Assembly (NCBI RefSeq): GCF_004404055.1
Contig: NZ_SOHK01000007.1
Location: 163,587 to 227,586, forward strand
DNA: 64,000 nt
Source of the DNA: Cryobacterium ruanii
GTDB lineage: Bacteria; Actinomycetota; Actinomycetes; Actinomycetales; Microbacteriaceae
Direction of reading: 5' to 3'
In this document: one piece after another, positions 42,201-51,613 of the stretch
Layout of the letters: every line of letters begins with the position of its first letter
Position numbering within the stretch: the first letter of the stretch is position 1
The notes under the pieces: generated by a model
Database searches by the model: none
The model's input: the letters and a program-made list of their open reading frames with translations, nothing else
Told to the model about the DNA's origin: nothing
Made by a program: the position numbers and the translations under genes

Positions 42201-42989
42201 ATGACGAAGCAACAGCATCCCTGGTCACGCTACGTCGCGCTAGGTGATTCGTTCACCGAAGGCATCGGCGATCCTGAAGTTCAAAGCCCCGGCGGGCACC
42301 GGGGCTGGGCCGATCGGGTGGCCGAGGTACTGAGCGACGGCACCGAGGACTTCGCCTACGCGAACCTCGCCGTGCGGGGCAAACTCATCCGGCAGATTGC
42401 CGCCGAGCAAATCGAACCGGCCCTGGCCCTGCGCCCCGACCTGATCACCATCTCGGCCGGCGGCAACGACGTGATCCGACCTGGTACCGACCCCGATTTC
42501 ATCGCGGCGCGCTGTGACGAAGTGATTTCCCGCTTGAGCCAGGACGGTGCGACGATCGTGCTGTTCACCGGCGCCGATGTGGGCTTCTCCCCCGTGTTTC
42601 GCAGCATTCGCGGCAAGGTTGCCATCTACAACGAGAACATTCGCGCCATCGCCACGAGGTATGACTGCATCGTGGCCGATATGTGGCAGCTGACCGAGAT
42701 CCAGGACCCACGGCTGTGGGCTCCCGACCGGCTGCACCTCAATGCGCTCGGGCACCACACGGTCGCGCGCATGGTTCTGCAAACCCTTAACATAAAGAAT
42801 TCCCTCGAACCGAGCGCGCCTGAGCCGATGCCGGGAACCAGCTGGCGTCAGGCTCGCACCGAAGACTTCGCCTGGGCGCGGGAGTACCTCGTGCCCTGGG
42901 TACTGCGGCGTGTGCGCCACCAGTCCTCCGGGGACCACGTGCTGCCCAAACGGCCAGAGGCCGGCCCGTTCACCCTGCCGCCCATGTGA
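42201..42989 (+). CDS. SGNH/GDSL-family hydrolase
   Basis: Esterase or lipase-like hydrolase of 262 residues. Block I YVALGDSFTEG carries the catalytic Ser, block III SAGGNDV the Asn, and block V DRLHLNALGH the Asp and His. There is no signal peptide, so it is cytoplasmic. The last 50 residues are Pro/Arg-rich. The upstream hexamer CAGACT at 6-nt distance departs from TANNNT and is not counted as leaderless. Substrate unknown. Confidence 0.9.
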   Translation: MTKQQHPWSRYVALGDSFTEGIGDPEVQSPGGHRGWADRVAEVLSDGTEDFAYANLAVRGKLIRQIAAEQIEPALALRPDLITISAGGNDVIRPGTDPDFIAARCDEVISRLSQDGATIVLFTGADVGFSPVFRSIRGKVAIYNENIRAIATRYDCIVADMWQLTEIQDPRLWAPDRLHLNALGHHTVARMVLQTLNIKNSLEPSAPEPMPGTSWRQARTEDFAWAREYLVPWVLRRVRHQSSGDHVLPKRPEAGPFTLPPM

Positions 42990-43009
42990 CCGGTGTTTCC
43001 TCCGTGCGG

Positions 43010-44251
43010 TCAGCCGGCAGCGAGTTCGCCGGGGTGCCCCATGCGCCAGGCCGGGCCGGGATCGGTCAGGGTGTGCTGGAGTTCGAGCGGTACCGTCACC
43101 GTCGTCGACGCTTCGGTTCCGATCGTGAAAGTCACCTCCCCGATCTCGTCGCCAGCCCGTCCGAGCTGCACATCAGCGGCCGTCGCGGCTCCCGAGATGG
43201 GTGAATCCGACCAGACCAGAACGGATGCCGTCCGTTCAGCAACGATATCGCTCACGTCACCCCACTCGGTCGTGTACCTGCCGAATGCGGCACCGGCTTC
43301 GGCCAGGACCACCTCGTGGAACCCGGGTTTTACGCTCGCAACGAGCGCGGAAATCGCCGAATTGAGCTCGGAGTGAGTGTCGCCGCCGAGCACCACGCCG
43401 ACGAGGGTTACCGTGCTGTTGCCGACCGTGAAGTCGGTCGAAAACAGCAGACAGGCACCGGCGACATCTGTGGTTCCCGTCTTGATACCGTTGATGCCAT
43501 CACGACCAAGCAGTTTGTTTGTGTTCGTGATGGTGCCTATGACCGGCAGCACTGCCGACTGCAAGGCGACGATCTCGGCCAGGGCGGGGTGACCGACGAC
43601 GAGCTTGCCGATCTCAACAAGGTCGGCCGGGCTGCTCACGCTCGAGGTCGACAGACCACTGGTGTCGGCGACGCTGGTCTCAGTCAGGGCCTTGTCGGAC
43701 AGCCAGGCAGCCGCCGCCGCCAGGTAGTTGTCAAGGGAGCCGTACGCCCACACCGCGAGGGAGGCCGCGTAGTTGTTGGCCGATGGCAGCAACATGGCCT
43801 CGAAGGCCTCTCGCTGGGTGAGCACCATTCCTGACACGACGGGGGCCACCGAACCGTTCTCGGCGATCACGTCGTAGTAGATCTCCACGTCGGCCTCGGT
43901 GAAAATAATGTCTGGTCCGGTCTCGCCGGCGGCGAGCGGCTTCGCATCGAGGATGACGAGGGCGGTGACCATCTTGGTGATGCTCGCGATCGGAACAGTG
44001 TCCTCTTCACCACTCGCAGCCAGAACACCGGGAAAACCGACCGCGCCGATGGCGCTCTGACCGAAACTCGGCCAGGTCGGTGCGGCTACCTGCTGGGTAA
44101 GGTCGGCAGGCTGCAGGAGCGCTGCGGCACTCGCCGGCACCGGAGCCAGATTGGTGGTACCGATGTAGCCGACGCCGCCCAGCACGACGAGCAGAATGCT
44201 GAAGACGGCCAGTCGCCGTCGTTGAATGACTACACGCCGGGAGGGAGACAT
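43010..44251 (-). CDS. D-alanyl-D-alanine carboxypeptidase (S11)
   Basis: Penicillin-binding protein of class C type 5 that trims the terminal D-Ala of peptidoglycan stem peptides. A membrane anchor/signal segment (residues 13-35) is followed by the active-site triad ASITKM (SxxK), PSANNY (SxN) and IKTGTT (KTG). The C-terminal domain of about 130 residues is beta-rich. No C-terminal amphipathic anchor is obvious, so the N-terminal helix probably anchors it. 413 residues; TAGGCT 6 nt before ATG 44251 suggests a leaderless mRNA. Confidence 0.93.
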   Translation of the reverse strand: MSPSRRVVIQRRRLAVFSILLVVLGGVGYIGTTNLAPVPASAAALLQPADLTQQVAAPTWPSFGQSAIGAVGFPGVLAASGEEDTVPIASITKMVTALVILDAKPLAAGETGPDIIFTEADVEIYYDVIAENGSVAPVVSGMVLTQREAFEAMLLPSANNYAASLAVWAYGSLDNYLAAAAAWLSDKALTETSVADTSGLSTSSVSSPADLVEIGKLVVGHPALAEIVALQSAVLPVIGTITNTNKLLGRDGINGIKTGTTDVAGACLLFSTDFTVGNSTVTLVGVVLGGDTHSELNSAISALVASVKPGFHEVVLAEAGAAFGRYTTEWGDVSDIVAERTASVLVWSDSPISGAATAADVQLGRAGDEIGEVTFTIGTEASTTVTVPLELQHTLTDPGPAWRMGHPGELAAG

Positions 44252-44257
44252 CCGTTC

Positions 44258-44263
44258 AGCCTA
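44258..44263 (-). promoter_or_regulatory. -10 hexamer of the D,D-carboxypeptidase gene, leaderless
   Basis: TAGGCT on the minus strand followed by 6 nt and ATG 44251; identical in sequence and spacing to the mshC promoter. Confidence 0.6.
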
Positions 44264-44296
44264 ACTTCTTCGTGTCGTGCATCAGGCCCGCCCGAG

Positions 44297-45106
44297 TTAC
44301 GAACGACTGCGCAGGGCGTAGAGCGCGACGGCACTTGCAGAAGCGACATTGAGCGAGTCAACCCCGTGCAGCATCGGGATGGTCACGACCGTGTCGGCCG
44401 CGGCAAGGGCATGCTGGCTAAGCCCGTCGCCTTCGGCGCCGAGGATGATGGCGAGCCGTTCCGGCGCAGCCTCGGCGAACACGTCGAGCGACACGGCGTT
44501 GTCGGCCAGCGCCAAGGCGGCCAGGTGAAAGCCGGCGTCGTGCAGCAGGGGGGCGGCTACGCCCCACTGCGGCAGCCGAGTCCACGGTACCTGCAACACA
44601 GTGCCCATGCTCACGCGCACGCTGCGCCGGTAGAGCGGGTCGGCGCAGCGCGGGGTGATCAGTACGGCATCGGCACCGAGCCCGGCAACGGAGCGAAAAA
44701 TCGCACCTACATTGGTGTGATCGACGATGTCTTCAAGAATGACGATTCGGCGAGCATTCGTCAGCAGCGCCTCGACCGGTTTGAGCTCCGGCCGGTGCAT
44801 GGCGGCGAGGGCGCCGCGATGCAAGTTGTAGCCGGTCAACTGTTCCAGAACGCTCGCCTCACCGACGTAGATCGGCACCTCTGGCCAGTCAGCGAGCAAG
44901 CGCTCGGCGTCGGGCATCCACTGTTCCTGAATGAGCAGGGAGCGGGGGCGATGGCCGGCGTTCAGCGCGCGGGCGATGACCTTGGGCGACTCAGCGATGT
45001 ACAGGCCGCCGGCCGGTTCCAGGACTCGCCGGAGTGCGACATCCGTCAAACGCGAATAGTCGGCGAGACCCGCGCTGGACAGGTCGGTGATTCGGGTGAT
45101 TTGCAC
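44297..45106 (-). CDS. SpoU/TrmH-family RNA 2'-O-methyltransferase
   Basis: SPOUT-fold enzyme methylating ribose in rRNA or tRNA. An N-terminal substrate-binding domain (GGLYIAESPKVIARAL) is followed by motif 1 HTNVGAIFRSVAGLGAD, motif 2 ILGAEGDGLS, and motif 3 IPMLHGVDSLNVASASAVA (knot). 269 residues from GTG 45106 after GAAAGG; the longer frame overlaps the sirtuin start on the other strand. The target nucleotide cannot be told. Confidence 0.92.
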   Translation of the reverse strand: MQITRITDLSSAGLADYSRLTDVALRRVLEPAGGLYIAESPKVIARALNAGHRPRSLLIQEQWMPDAERLLADWPEVPIYVGEASVLEQLTGYNLHRGALAAMHRPELKPVEALLTNARRIVILEDIVDHTNVGAIFRSVAGLGADAVLITPRCADPLYRRSVRVSMGTVLQVPWTRLPQWGVAAPLLHDAGFHLAALALADNAVSLDVFAEAAPERLAIILGAEGDGLSQHALAAADTVVTIPMLHGVDSLNVASASAVALYALRSRS

Positions 45107-45236
45107 GAAAAAGTGCCTTTCGAGACGAGTGTTGAGGGCAAGCCTGACAGGTGGGTCGTCAAACCGGAAAACATACGAGTTTAGAATCAAGTAAAGAGCA
45201 CCTTCTCCCGTGCGCCCTGGCCCGAAAGGAGCGCCG

Positions 45237-46160
45237 ATGACTGCCGACTCGGCTCCGCACCGCGACACGGTACTGGTCGACGCGCTCGAGCCCGCCTACG
45301 CTCCCGATACCGCCGACGCGCTCGCCTCTGCGGTCGCCCTCGATTCCGAGCGGGAAGTGGATGCTGTCGCCACCCTGTTACGCGATAAACGTGCCGCGGT
45401 GCTCACCGGTGCCGGCCTCAGCACTGATTCCGGCATTCCGGACTATCGCGGCGAGGGTGCGCCGACGCGCACGCCGATGACGTTTCAAACCTTCGTCGCC
45501 GATGAACGATCACGCAAACGGTACTGGGCCGGCAGTCACCTGGGCTGGCGGGTCTTTCACCAGGCCGAACCCAACCTCGGCCACCGCTCGCTCGCGCAAC
45601 TGGAAAGCGCCGGTGCCATTGCCGGGGTCATCACCCAGAACGTCGACGGCCTGCACACCCGGGCGGGGTCACGCCACGTGGTCGAGTTGCACGGTTCCCT
45701 CGACCGGGTAATCTGCCTGGCCTGTGGCCAGGCCTTCGGTCGCGACAGCATTGCGGCCCGGCTCGAAAACGACAACCCGGTTCTACGGGACCCGGAGAGT
45801 ATTCGCATCGCTCCCGACGGCGACGCCGACGTGGGGAACATCGATGACTTCGTGGTACCGGCCTGTACGGTCTGCGGCGGCATGCTCAAGCCGAATGTCG
45901 TGTTCTTCGGTGAGCTCGTTCCGACGGAAACGTTCTTGGAGGCATCCGCTTTGATTCAGGGAGCGGACGCCCTCATCGTGGCCGGGTCTTCGCTGGCCGT
46001 GAATTCTGGTATCCGTCTGGTGGAACAGGCACGCCGACGCAAGCTTCCCATCATCGTCATCAACCGCGGCGCGACGAAAGGTGACGGGCGGGCCCTGCAC
46101 AAGCTCGAGGCCGGGACTTCCGAAACCCTCGCTGCCCTGACCACCCGGCTGCTGGGCTGA
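45237..46160 (+). CDS. Sir2-family NAD-dependent protein deacylase
   Basis: Sirtuin of 307 residues. NAD-binding motifs VLTGAGLSTDSGIPDYRG and TQNVDGLH, the catalytic His in VELHGSLD, and a zinc module with CLACG and CTVCGG are all present; the last helix has GSSLAVNSG. No mitochondrial-type Tyr/Arg pair (YxxR) is seen in the expected acyl-lysine pocket, which fits a deacetylase over a desuccinylase. ATG 45237 follows GAAAGGAGC. It is followed 50 bp later by a histidine phosphatase gene. Confidence 0.93.
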   Translation: MTADSAPHRDTVLVDALEPAYAPDTADALASAVALDSEREVDAVATLLRDKRAAVLTGAGLSTDSGIPDYRGEGAPTRTPMTFQTFVADERSRKRYWAGSHLGWRVFHQAEPNLGHRSLAQLESAGAIAGVITQNVDGLHTRAGSRHVVELHGSLDRVICLACGQAFGRDSIAARLENDNPVLRDPESIRIAPDGDADVGNIDDFVVPACTVCGGMLKPNVVFFGELVPTETFLEASALIQGADALIVAGSSLAVNSGIRLVEQARRRKLPIIVINRGATKGDGRALHKLEAGTSETLAALTTRLLG

Positions 46161-46210
46161 CCGCGTTGCCCGTTATCCGGCCAAACACCCAGGCATCTGA
46201 TCATCTCCCC

Positions 46211-46822
46211 ATGACCACGTTTTCGATCGTTCGTCATGGCCAAACGGACTGGAACCTGCACCACCGCATCCAGGGGAGAACGGATATTCCCCTCAACGCG
46301 ACGGGGCGCGCCGAGGCCGTTGCCGCCGCGGCGCGGCTGCAGGGTCGCGGCTGGGATACCATCGTGTCCAGTCCGCTGCTCCGCGCCGCGGAATCAGCCC
46401 GCATCATCGCCGCAGAACTCGATCTAAACGAACCCCAGATTGTTCCCGCGCTCACCGAACGTCACCACGGCGCCATCGAGGGGCTCACCTTCGTTGAGCG
46501 CCAGGCTCGCTTTCCCGACGGTGTCGCTGTTCCCGGGTTGGAAACCCGGGGTGATGTCGTGGATCGGGTGCTGGCAGCCCTGGCGACGCTCGCGGCCGGG
46601 AGAGCAGGCCAGCGCGTACTGGTGCTCAGCCACGGCGGAATTATCGGAACGTTGCTGCGTCACGCTACAGACGGCGAGCGGCCGAGGCACGGTGAATTCA
46701 TCGCCAACGGATCTGTGCACGATTTTCGTTGGGAGAACGACCAGCTCCTGCTGACGCATTTCGACGCGACGATGCGGTTGCCCGGCGATCGCGGCGGGCC
46801 CTCCCCGTCTCCCGTGCTCTGA
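46211..46822 (+). CDS. histidine phosphatase (phosphoglycerate-mutase-like)
   Basis: 203-residue cytosolic phosphatase. The phospho-histidine motif VRHGQTDWN is at residues 7-15; SSPLLRAAESA, the acid/base Glu in LTERHHGAIEG, and the second His in VLSHGG complete the active site. Substrates of this superfamily range from sugar phosphates to nucleotides. It follows the sirtuin gene and converges on the glycosyltransferase. Confidence 0.9.
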   Translation: MTTFSIVRHGQTDWNLHHRIQGRTDIPLNATGRAEAVAAAARLQGRGWDTIVSSPLLRAAESARIIAAELDLNEPQIVPALTERHHGAIEGLTFVERQARFPDGVAVPGLETRGDVVDRVLAALATLAAGRAGQRVLVLSHGGIIGTLLRHATDGERPRHGEFIANGSVHDFRWENDQLLLTHFDATMRLPGDRGGPSPSPVL

Positions 46823-46863
46823 TCCCTGGGCCTATGTGCTAAACACGGGCCCGGAACAGCAGA

Positions 46864-47958
46864 TCAATGAGGTCGGGCATCGGCGCTCCTACGAAGCGGC
46901 GTGGTGCTCTCCAGCACCCCGAGCAGCGTGCGGGCCGATGCCGCCCAGCTGAAGCGTGCGGCCTGGGCCATCGACCGAGCCGACCGAGCCGCCCACTCCC
47001 CCGGAGCCTCCAGTCGTCGAACCATTGCAGCGATGGAATCAGCATCATGCGGGTCAAAGTACAGGGCCGCGTCGCCGCCGATCTCACGAAAGATTTGAAT
47101 ATCACTGACGACGACTGGAATGCCGAGGCTCATCGCCTCGACCAGGGGAATTCCAAAGCCCTCATCGAGCGATGCGGTCACGAGAGCGGTCGCCGAACGC
47201 AACAGGCGGTGGTACTGCTCGTCGGTGACCCCGTCGTGGAAGACGAGACGGGCCTGCGGCGCCAGCCGGCTGAGGCGGGCCCGTTCGGTCGCTGACACTT
47301 TACTGAGCAGGTGCAGTTCGTATTCAGACAGGTCGGCCAGTGCCAGAATCAGCGTGTCGAGGTTCTTGTACGGCATGAAAGACCCCATGTAAACCAACCG
47401 AGTGGTCTCCGGAATGCTCCGGTGGCTGGGGATGCCCGGTACGGCGTCGGCGGCGTTCGGCACCACGGCGACCGGACGCCGGGTGAGGTGGTGCTCTCTG
47501 ATCAGTGAACGCGTGGTCTCGGAAACCGTAACGATGCCGTCGGCGCCGTTCAGTAGCATCCGCTGTGGCCACCAGGAGAGGTGGTAGGCCCGCCAGAGCA
47601 GCCGGATAAGCGGGGAGAGATCGCGCGGCGGCGTGCGATTGCGGTAGTAAATCAGGTCATGCACGGTCAGGAACAGCCGGTATTTGCGGCCCCAGGAGCC
47701 CATCGTCTGCATCGGGCTGAACACGACATCGGGTTTCAGACGGTTGACCGACAGGGCGACGAGCGGTTCGTACAGGCTGGTCGGTGCGCGCACCAGCTGC
47801 CAGGGCAAGGCCGGAAGCATCGCGAGCTGGCGATGGTCACTGATCAGCATTATGAGCGGATGCAGGCGGCCCAATTCGGTGACCAGTCCCGCCGTGTATC
47901 GGCTGATGCCGTCATGCTGATCGGGGCGCACGTAGCGACAGTCGACGACAATTCTCAC
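46864..47958 (-). CDS. GT4-family glycosyltransferase
   Basis: GT-B glycosyltransferase of 364 residues. The N-terminal domain starts MRIVVDCRYVRPDQHDGISRY (acceptor side, two short motifs), and the nucleotide-sugar domain has MGSFMPYKNLDTLI and the E-x7-E element in DEGFGIPLVEAMSLG. Similar proteins build cell-surface polysaccharides. GTG 47958 overlaps the hydrolase stop by 4 bp (GTGA), so the hydrolase is cotranscribed and coupled. No other polysaccharide genes are nearby. Confidence 0.9.
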   Translation of the reverse strand: MRIVVDCRYVRPDQHDGISRYTAGLVTELGRLHPLIMLISDHRQLAMLPALPWQLVRAPTSLYEPLVALSVNRLKPDVVFSPMQTMGSWGRKYRLFLTVHDLIYYRNRTPPRDLSPLIRLLWRAYHLSWWPQRMLLNGADGIVTVSETTRSLIREHHLTRRPVAVVPNAADAVPGIPSHRSIPETTRLVYMGSFMPYKNLDTLILALADLSEYELHLLSKVSATERARLSRLAPQARLVFHDGVTDEQYHRLLRSATALVTASLDEGFGIPLVEAMSLGIPVVVSDIQIFREIGGDAALYFDPHDADSIAAMVRRLEAPGEWAARSARSMAQAARFSWAASARTLLGVLESTTPLRRSADARPH

Positions 47959-48890
47959 AGCGCACGCTCCCCGGCGAGGAAGTCCCGAATGAACGCGGCG
48001 GCTGCTTTCGGCTTTTCGTAATGGATGAGATGGCCGACGTTCTCGATGACCCGCAACGTGGCGTTCGAAAACAAGGTCGTCAACCGATGCTGCGCAGCGA
48101 GTGGTGTGATGTCATCTTTGTCGGCGGCGATCAGCAGCGTGGGCTGCCGAATCTGTGCCGCGAACTCGCTCACATCGTGGCTGACCGAGGCGGTGAATGC
48201 CTCCATCACGACCCGGCGGTTGGCGAAGGCACTGAAGTACCGGTCATGCTGGTTGTGAATCCAGCGGCGCAGGTGCGAATCGCGGGTCTTGGCCATGCTC
48301 ACACTCATGATGCGTACGATGGCACGGTTCTGCAGCAGCGCGTAGCCCCAGCGTTCGGGCAGGGTCGCAGCGGCCCAGTAGTAGAACACGGCCAGTCGGG
48401 TCAGCACACCGCGCGGCCCGGACAAAGCCGGCGCCGCGATCGGATTGACCAGAATGACTTCGTCAACCGCCAGCCCGTCGGCGACGGCCGCAGCGACCAC
48501 GATCGACCCAAAGGAATGGCCCAACACGGCCACACGGCCGGTCGGGGCCAGCACGCGGAGAAATTCCTGGAGCCAGAGGGCATATCCGGCCAGGGAATGC
48601 GCGCCCGCGTGGAAAGGAGCTGACTGGCCAAAACCGGGCAGGTCTGGTGCGACGATATGCAGGTCGGGTGTATTCGTGTCGCCGCCGAGCAGCTCGGCCA
48701 CAACCAACTGCAGGCCGTGGTGGTCGCCACGAAAACCGTGCACCAGAACTAACGTGGTGGCTGCGGTGGGATCGCCGTACTCCCAGTACCGCGCGTCACT
48801 GCGCTGTCGGTCGGTGCCAGGAACGGATGCGGTGAGCTCACGCACCGGGAGGCTTTGCAGCAGCTTGTCGTAGGGAGAAGAAACGATCAT
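47955..48890 (-). CDS. alpha/beta-hydrolase
   Basis: 311-residue alpha/beta-fold hydrolase. The oxyanion motif VHGFRGDHHG, the nucleophile elbow GHSFGS, the acid Asp in AADKDDITP, and the His in ENVGHLIHYE are intact. No signal peptide. It precedes a glycosyltransferase with a 4-bp overlap, so it may act on the same lipid or glycan; this is contextual only. ATG 48890 has TAAACT 7 nt upstream (leaderless), which rejects the 15-codon extension. Confidence 0.88.
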   Translation of the reverse strand: MIVSSPYDKLLQSLPVRELTASVPGTDRQRSDARYWEYGDPTAATTLVLVHGFRGDHHGLQLVVAELLGGDTNTPDLHIVAPDLPGFGQSAPFHAGAHSLAGYALWLQEFLRVLAPTGRVAVLGHSFGSIVVAAAVADGLAVDEVILVNPIAAPALSGPRGVLTRLAVFYYWAAATLPERWGYALLQNRAIVRIMSVSMAKTRDSHLRRWIHNQHDRYFSAFANRRVVMEAFTASVSHDVSEFAAQIRQPTLLIAADKDDITPLAAQHRLTTLFSNATLRVIENVGHLIHYEKPKAAAAFIRDFLAGERAL

Positions 48891-48897
48891 CGCCCTT

Positions 48898-48903
48898 AGT
48901 TTA
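48898..48903 (-). promoter_or_regulatory. -10 hexamer of the alpha/beta-hydrolase gene, leaderless
   Basis: TAAACT on the minus strand, 7 nt before ATG 48890. Confidence 0.5.
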
Positions 48904-49006
48904 GGCGCGAGACTTACACAAGGCTGGACGTGCACCGGGGTGGTCGATCTAGACTCTAGCCAGCATCTGCATCGATCGAGCCCTTCGCGGGGACGGAAGG
49001 AAAGCC

Positions 49007-50704
49007 GTGAGCTTTACCGCACCCATTCAGCTGCCCGGTTTGGCCCTCGACCCGCGGTGGTATCGCCGCGCCGTCTTCTATGAGGTCATGGTGCGGTCCT
49101 TTGTCGACAGCAATGCCGACGGCTCCGGCGACCTGGCTGGCCTGGTGTCAAAACTCGACTACCTGCAGTGGCTCGGAATCGACGCCCTATGGATTCCGCC
49201 GTTCTTCAACTCTCCGCTCAAGGACGGCGGCTATGACGTCGCTGACTACCGCACAATCCTGCCGGAATTCGGCACTCTGGAGGAATTTAAGGATCTCGTG
49301 ACCAAAGCGCACGAACGGAATATGCGCATAGTGATCGATTTTCCGCTGAATCACACCTCGGACCAGCACGAATGGTTCCAGCAGTCCCGTGAGGACCCCG
49401 ATGGTCCCTACGGAGACTTCTATGTCTGGAGCGACACCGACGAGCGGTATCCGAACATTCGCATCATATTCACCGACACCGAAGAATCGAACTGGGCCTT
49501 CGACCCGGTGCGTCGACAGTTCTTCTTTCACCGGTTCTTCTCACACCAGCCCGACCTCAACTTTGAGAACCCGGCCGTCGAGGAGGCGATCTTCGATGTT
49601 GTGCGCTTCTGGCTCGACGTTGGCGTCGACGGGTTTCGGCTGGACGCGATCCCCTACCTGTTCGAGTCCGAAGAGGGCAACGGCGAGGGCGAGCCGCCGA
49701 CCCACGAGTTCGTCAAGCGTCTGCGTGCCATGGTCGACCGAGACTATCCCGGCCGGGTCATGATCGCCGAAGCCAACCAGTGGCCGCGGGAAGTGGCCGC
49801 GTTCTTCGGCACCGAGGACGAACCGGAATGCCACATGGCATTCGATTTTCCCGTTATGCCTCGCATCTTCTATTCCCTGCGCTCACAGCAAGCAAACGAG
49901 CTGGTACGGGTGCTCTCCGAAACGACCGACATTCCCGACGGCGCCGGCTGGGGCGTGTTCCTCCGTAACCACGATGAGCTCACCCTGGAGATGGTCAGTG
50001 AGGAGTACCGGCAAGCCATGTATGGCTGGTACGCCTACGACCCACGAATGCGCGCCAATATCGGCATACGCCGGCGGCTGGCCCCGTTGCTGGACAATTC
50101 CCGGGCTGAGTTGGAACTAGCCCACGCCCTGCTCTTTGCCTTGCCGGGGAGCCCGTTCCTGTACTACGGCGATGAGATCGGCATGGGTGACAATATCTGG
50201 CTGCCCGACCGTGACAGTTCCCGCACACCGATGCAGTGGACGCCGGACCGAAATGCCGGCTTCTCCGATGCCGACCCCGGCAAGCTCTTTCTGCCGGTCG
50301 TGCAGTCCCTTGTCTACAATTTCACACAGACCAATGTGGAATCGCAACTCGCGCAGTCCGGTTCGCTCCTGCACTGGATTCGCAATGTGATCCACGTGCG
50401 CAAGGCACATCCAACCTTCGGACTGGGTACGATCCGCGTGCTCAAGACCAACCACGAATCGGTGCTCGTGTTCACCCGCAGCTATGCCGGCTCTGGTTCC
50501 ATGTTCGGCGACCAGCCGGAAACCGTGATCTGCGTCTTCAGCTTTTCGCACAATCCGGTCGCGTTCACCATCGACGATGTCGACATGGCCGGAACCCGGC
50601 TGTACGACCTGTTCGGCGGTGCTGTCTTTCCCAGTTTCGATGATAAGGGTACCCTCACCCTCACACTCGGCGCCCAAAGTTTTTACTGGCTGCATTGCGG
50701 TTGA
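49007..50704 (+). CDS. treS: trehalose synthase (maltose alpha-D-glucosyltransferase)
   Basis: GH13 enzyme interconverting maltose and trehalose. The (beta/alpha)8 barrel shows ALWIPPFFNSPLKDGGYDVADY, VIDFPLNHTSD, DGFRLDAIPYL (nucleophile Asp), IAEANQWP (acid/base Glu) and FLRNHDELTLEM (third Asp). 565 residues and the LHWIRNVIHVRKAHP segment fit TreS, and there is no fused maltokinase domain. GTG 49007 follows GAAGGAAA. An 11-bp palindrome CTAGACTCTAG (48949-48959), which includes a possible -10 TAGACT, lies in the promoter gap. With glgA/glgC nearby this could feed the TreS-GlgE glycogen route, but glgE and the kinase are not in the window. Confidence 0.94.
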   Translation: MSFTAPIQLPGLALDPRWYRRAVFYEVMVRSFVDSNADGSGDLAGLVSKLDYLQWLGIDALWIPPFFNSPLKDGGYDVADYRTILPEFGTLEEFKDLVTKAHERNMRIVIDFPLNHTSDQHEWFQQSREDPDGPYGDFYVWSDTDERYPNIRIIFTDTEESNWAFDPVRRQFFFHRFFSHQPDLNFENPAVEEAIFDVVRFWLDVGVDGFRLDAIPYLFESEEGNGEGEPPTHEFVKRLRAMVDRDYPGRVMIAEANQWPREVAAFFGTEDEPECHMAFDFPVMPRIFYSLRSQQANELVRVLSETTDIPDGAGWGVFLRNHDELTLEMVSEEYRQAMYGWYAYDPRMRANIGIRRRLAPLLDNSRAELELAHALLFALPGSPFLYYGDEIGMGDNIWLPDRDSSRTPMQWTPDRNAGFSDADPGKLFLPVVQSLVYNFTQTNVESQLAQSGSLLHWIRNVIHVRKAHPTFGLGTIRVLKTNHESVLVFTRSYAGSGSMFGDQPETVICVFSFSHNPVAFTIDDVDMAGTRLYDLFGGAVFPSFDDKGTLTLTLGAQSFYWLHCG

Positions 50705-50829
50705 CATCTGTTCTGACCGCCGGGGGGCTTTCAAACAAATTTGGCATGAACTTTCATTGTCGTGGTCGCTCGAACGACGTATTCTTGGGCTGAGCAAGCA
50801 ATCGCCCAGGGTCTGGAGGCCGGTCGATC

Positions 50830-51507
50830 GTGGCTGAAGGGTCGAGCACAGAGGGTGGAGTCGAAGACACGGCCTTATGCGCCCATTTTCTCGTCGCACT
50901 TCCCGTAGATGGTGCCGCGATGTCAGTTTTCGGTGGCACCGTTCCGGAAACGGTCGTTTGTGCCACCGACGGCCTGGCCGCTCGCCTTGATGAACTGCAG
51001 TTCGATCTCGGCGAGGGCCCTCGATGGGAAGCTGCTCGCACACGGCGTCCCGTGCTGGAACCTCGGATACGCGAGGTTGCGCATCCGCTTTGGCCGGTTT
51101 TTCACACGGCGCTGATGGACACCGCCGTCGAAGCCCTCTACGTGTTCCCCCTTACTCTCGGCGCGCTCGATGTCGGAATAGTCGAGTTGTACAGCAGAAC
51201 GCCCGGGGTGCTGGATCGCACCGACCAGGCGAAGGCCCTGGTACTGGCCAATGAGACGGCCTGGAACCTGCTCGACCGCCTGTTGCGCGTGCAGGAAGCA
51301 GCCAGCGAAGCCGTGACGCCAACGGCATCGCCGCTGTCAAGGCGGGAGATTCACCAGGCGACCGGCATGGTCCTGGTGCAGATGAACGTGACGCCAACGG
51401 ATGCCCTGCTCGTGCTTCGTGCGCACGCCTTCTCCCACGGTAAGACAGTGCGCGCAATTGCCGGTGACGTGGTTGCCAGGCGTCTGGAGTTCAGCCCGGT
51501 AGATTAA
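50830..51507 (+). CDS. GAF-ANTAR regulator, copy 1
   Basis: 225-residue putative RNA-binding antiterminator. Residues about 10-155 are a GAF sensor domain (LCAHFLVALPVDGAAM, EGPRWEAARTRRPVLE, VFPLTLGALDVGIVELY), residues about 165-225 an ANTAR domain (REIHQATGMVLVQMNVTPTDALLVLRAHAF, read as several short segments). No kinase or receiver is present. GTG 50830 follows TGGAGG. It is followed by a 24-codon ORF and a second GAF-ANTAR gene with clearly different sequence, so the pair is not a recent tandem duplicate. Confidence 0.85.
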   Translation: MAEGSSTEGGVEDTALCAHFLVALPVDGAAMSVFGGTVPETVVCATDGLAARLDELQFDLGEGPRWEAARTRRPVLEPRIREVAHPLWPVFHTALMDTAVEALYVFPLTLGALDVGIVELYSRTPGVLDRTDQAKALVLANETAWNLLDRLLRVQEAASEAVTPTASPLSRREIHQATGMVLVQMNVTPTDALLVLRAHAFSHGKTVRAIAGDVVARRLEFSPVD

Positions 51508-51582
51508 ATGGACGGAAACCAGCTCCCGACGAACGTGCTTGATGTTGATGTGTTCGATGCCGACGTGTTCGATCCAAACTGA
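51508..51582 (+). CDS. 24-residue acidic small ORF between the two GAF-ANTAR genes
   Basis: ATG 51508 follows directly on the TAA of the first GAF-ANTAR gene. The product is MDGNQLPTNVL then DVDVFDADVFDPN, an internal repeat with five further acidic positions and no basic residue. At the DNA level, TGTTGATGTGTTCGAT and GACGTGTTCGAT are imperfect repeats. No ribosome site of its own is visible, but reinitiation after the adjacent stop is possible. It may equally be leader RNA without coding function. Confidence 0.3.
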   Translation: MDGNQLPTNVLDVDVFDADVFDPN

Positions 51583-51613
51583 CGGAATATCAGGAAATGT
51601 CTTAGAATTAATC

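Noticed and set aside
42117..42218. N-terminal extension of the SF2 helicase
   Set aside because: It would overlap the start of the divergent SGNH gene and is Arg-rich without conserved features; GTG 42116 is a better start.
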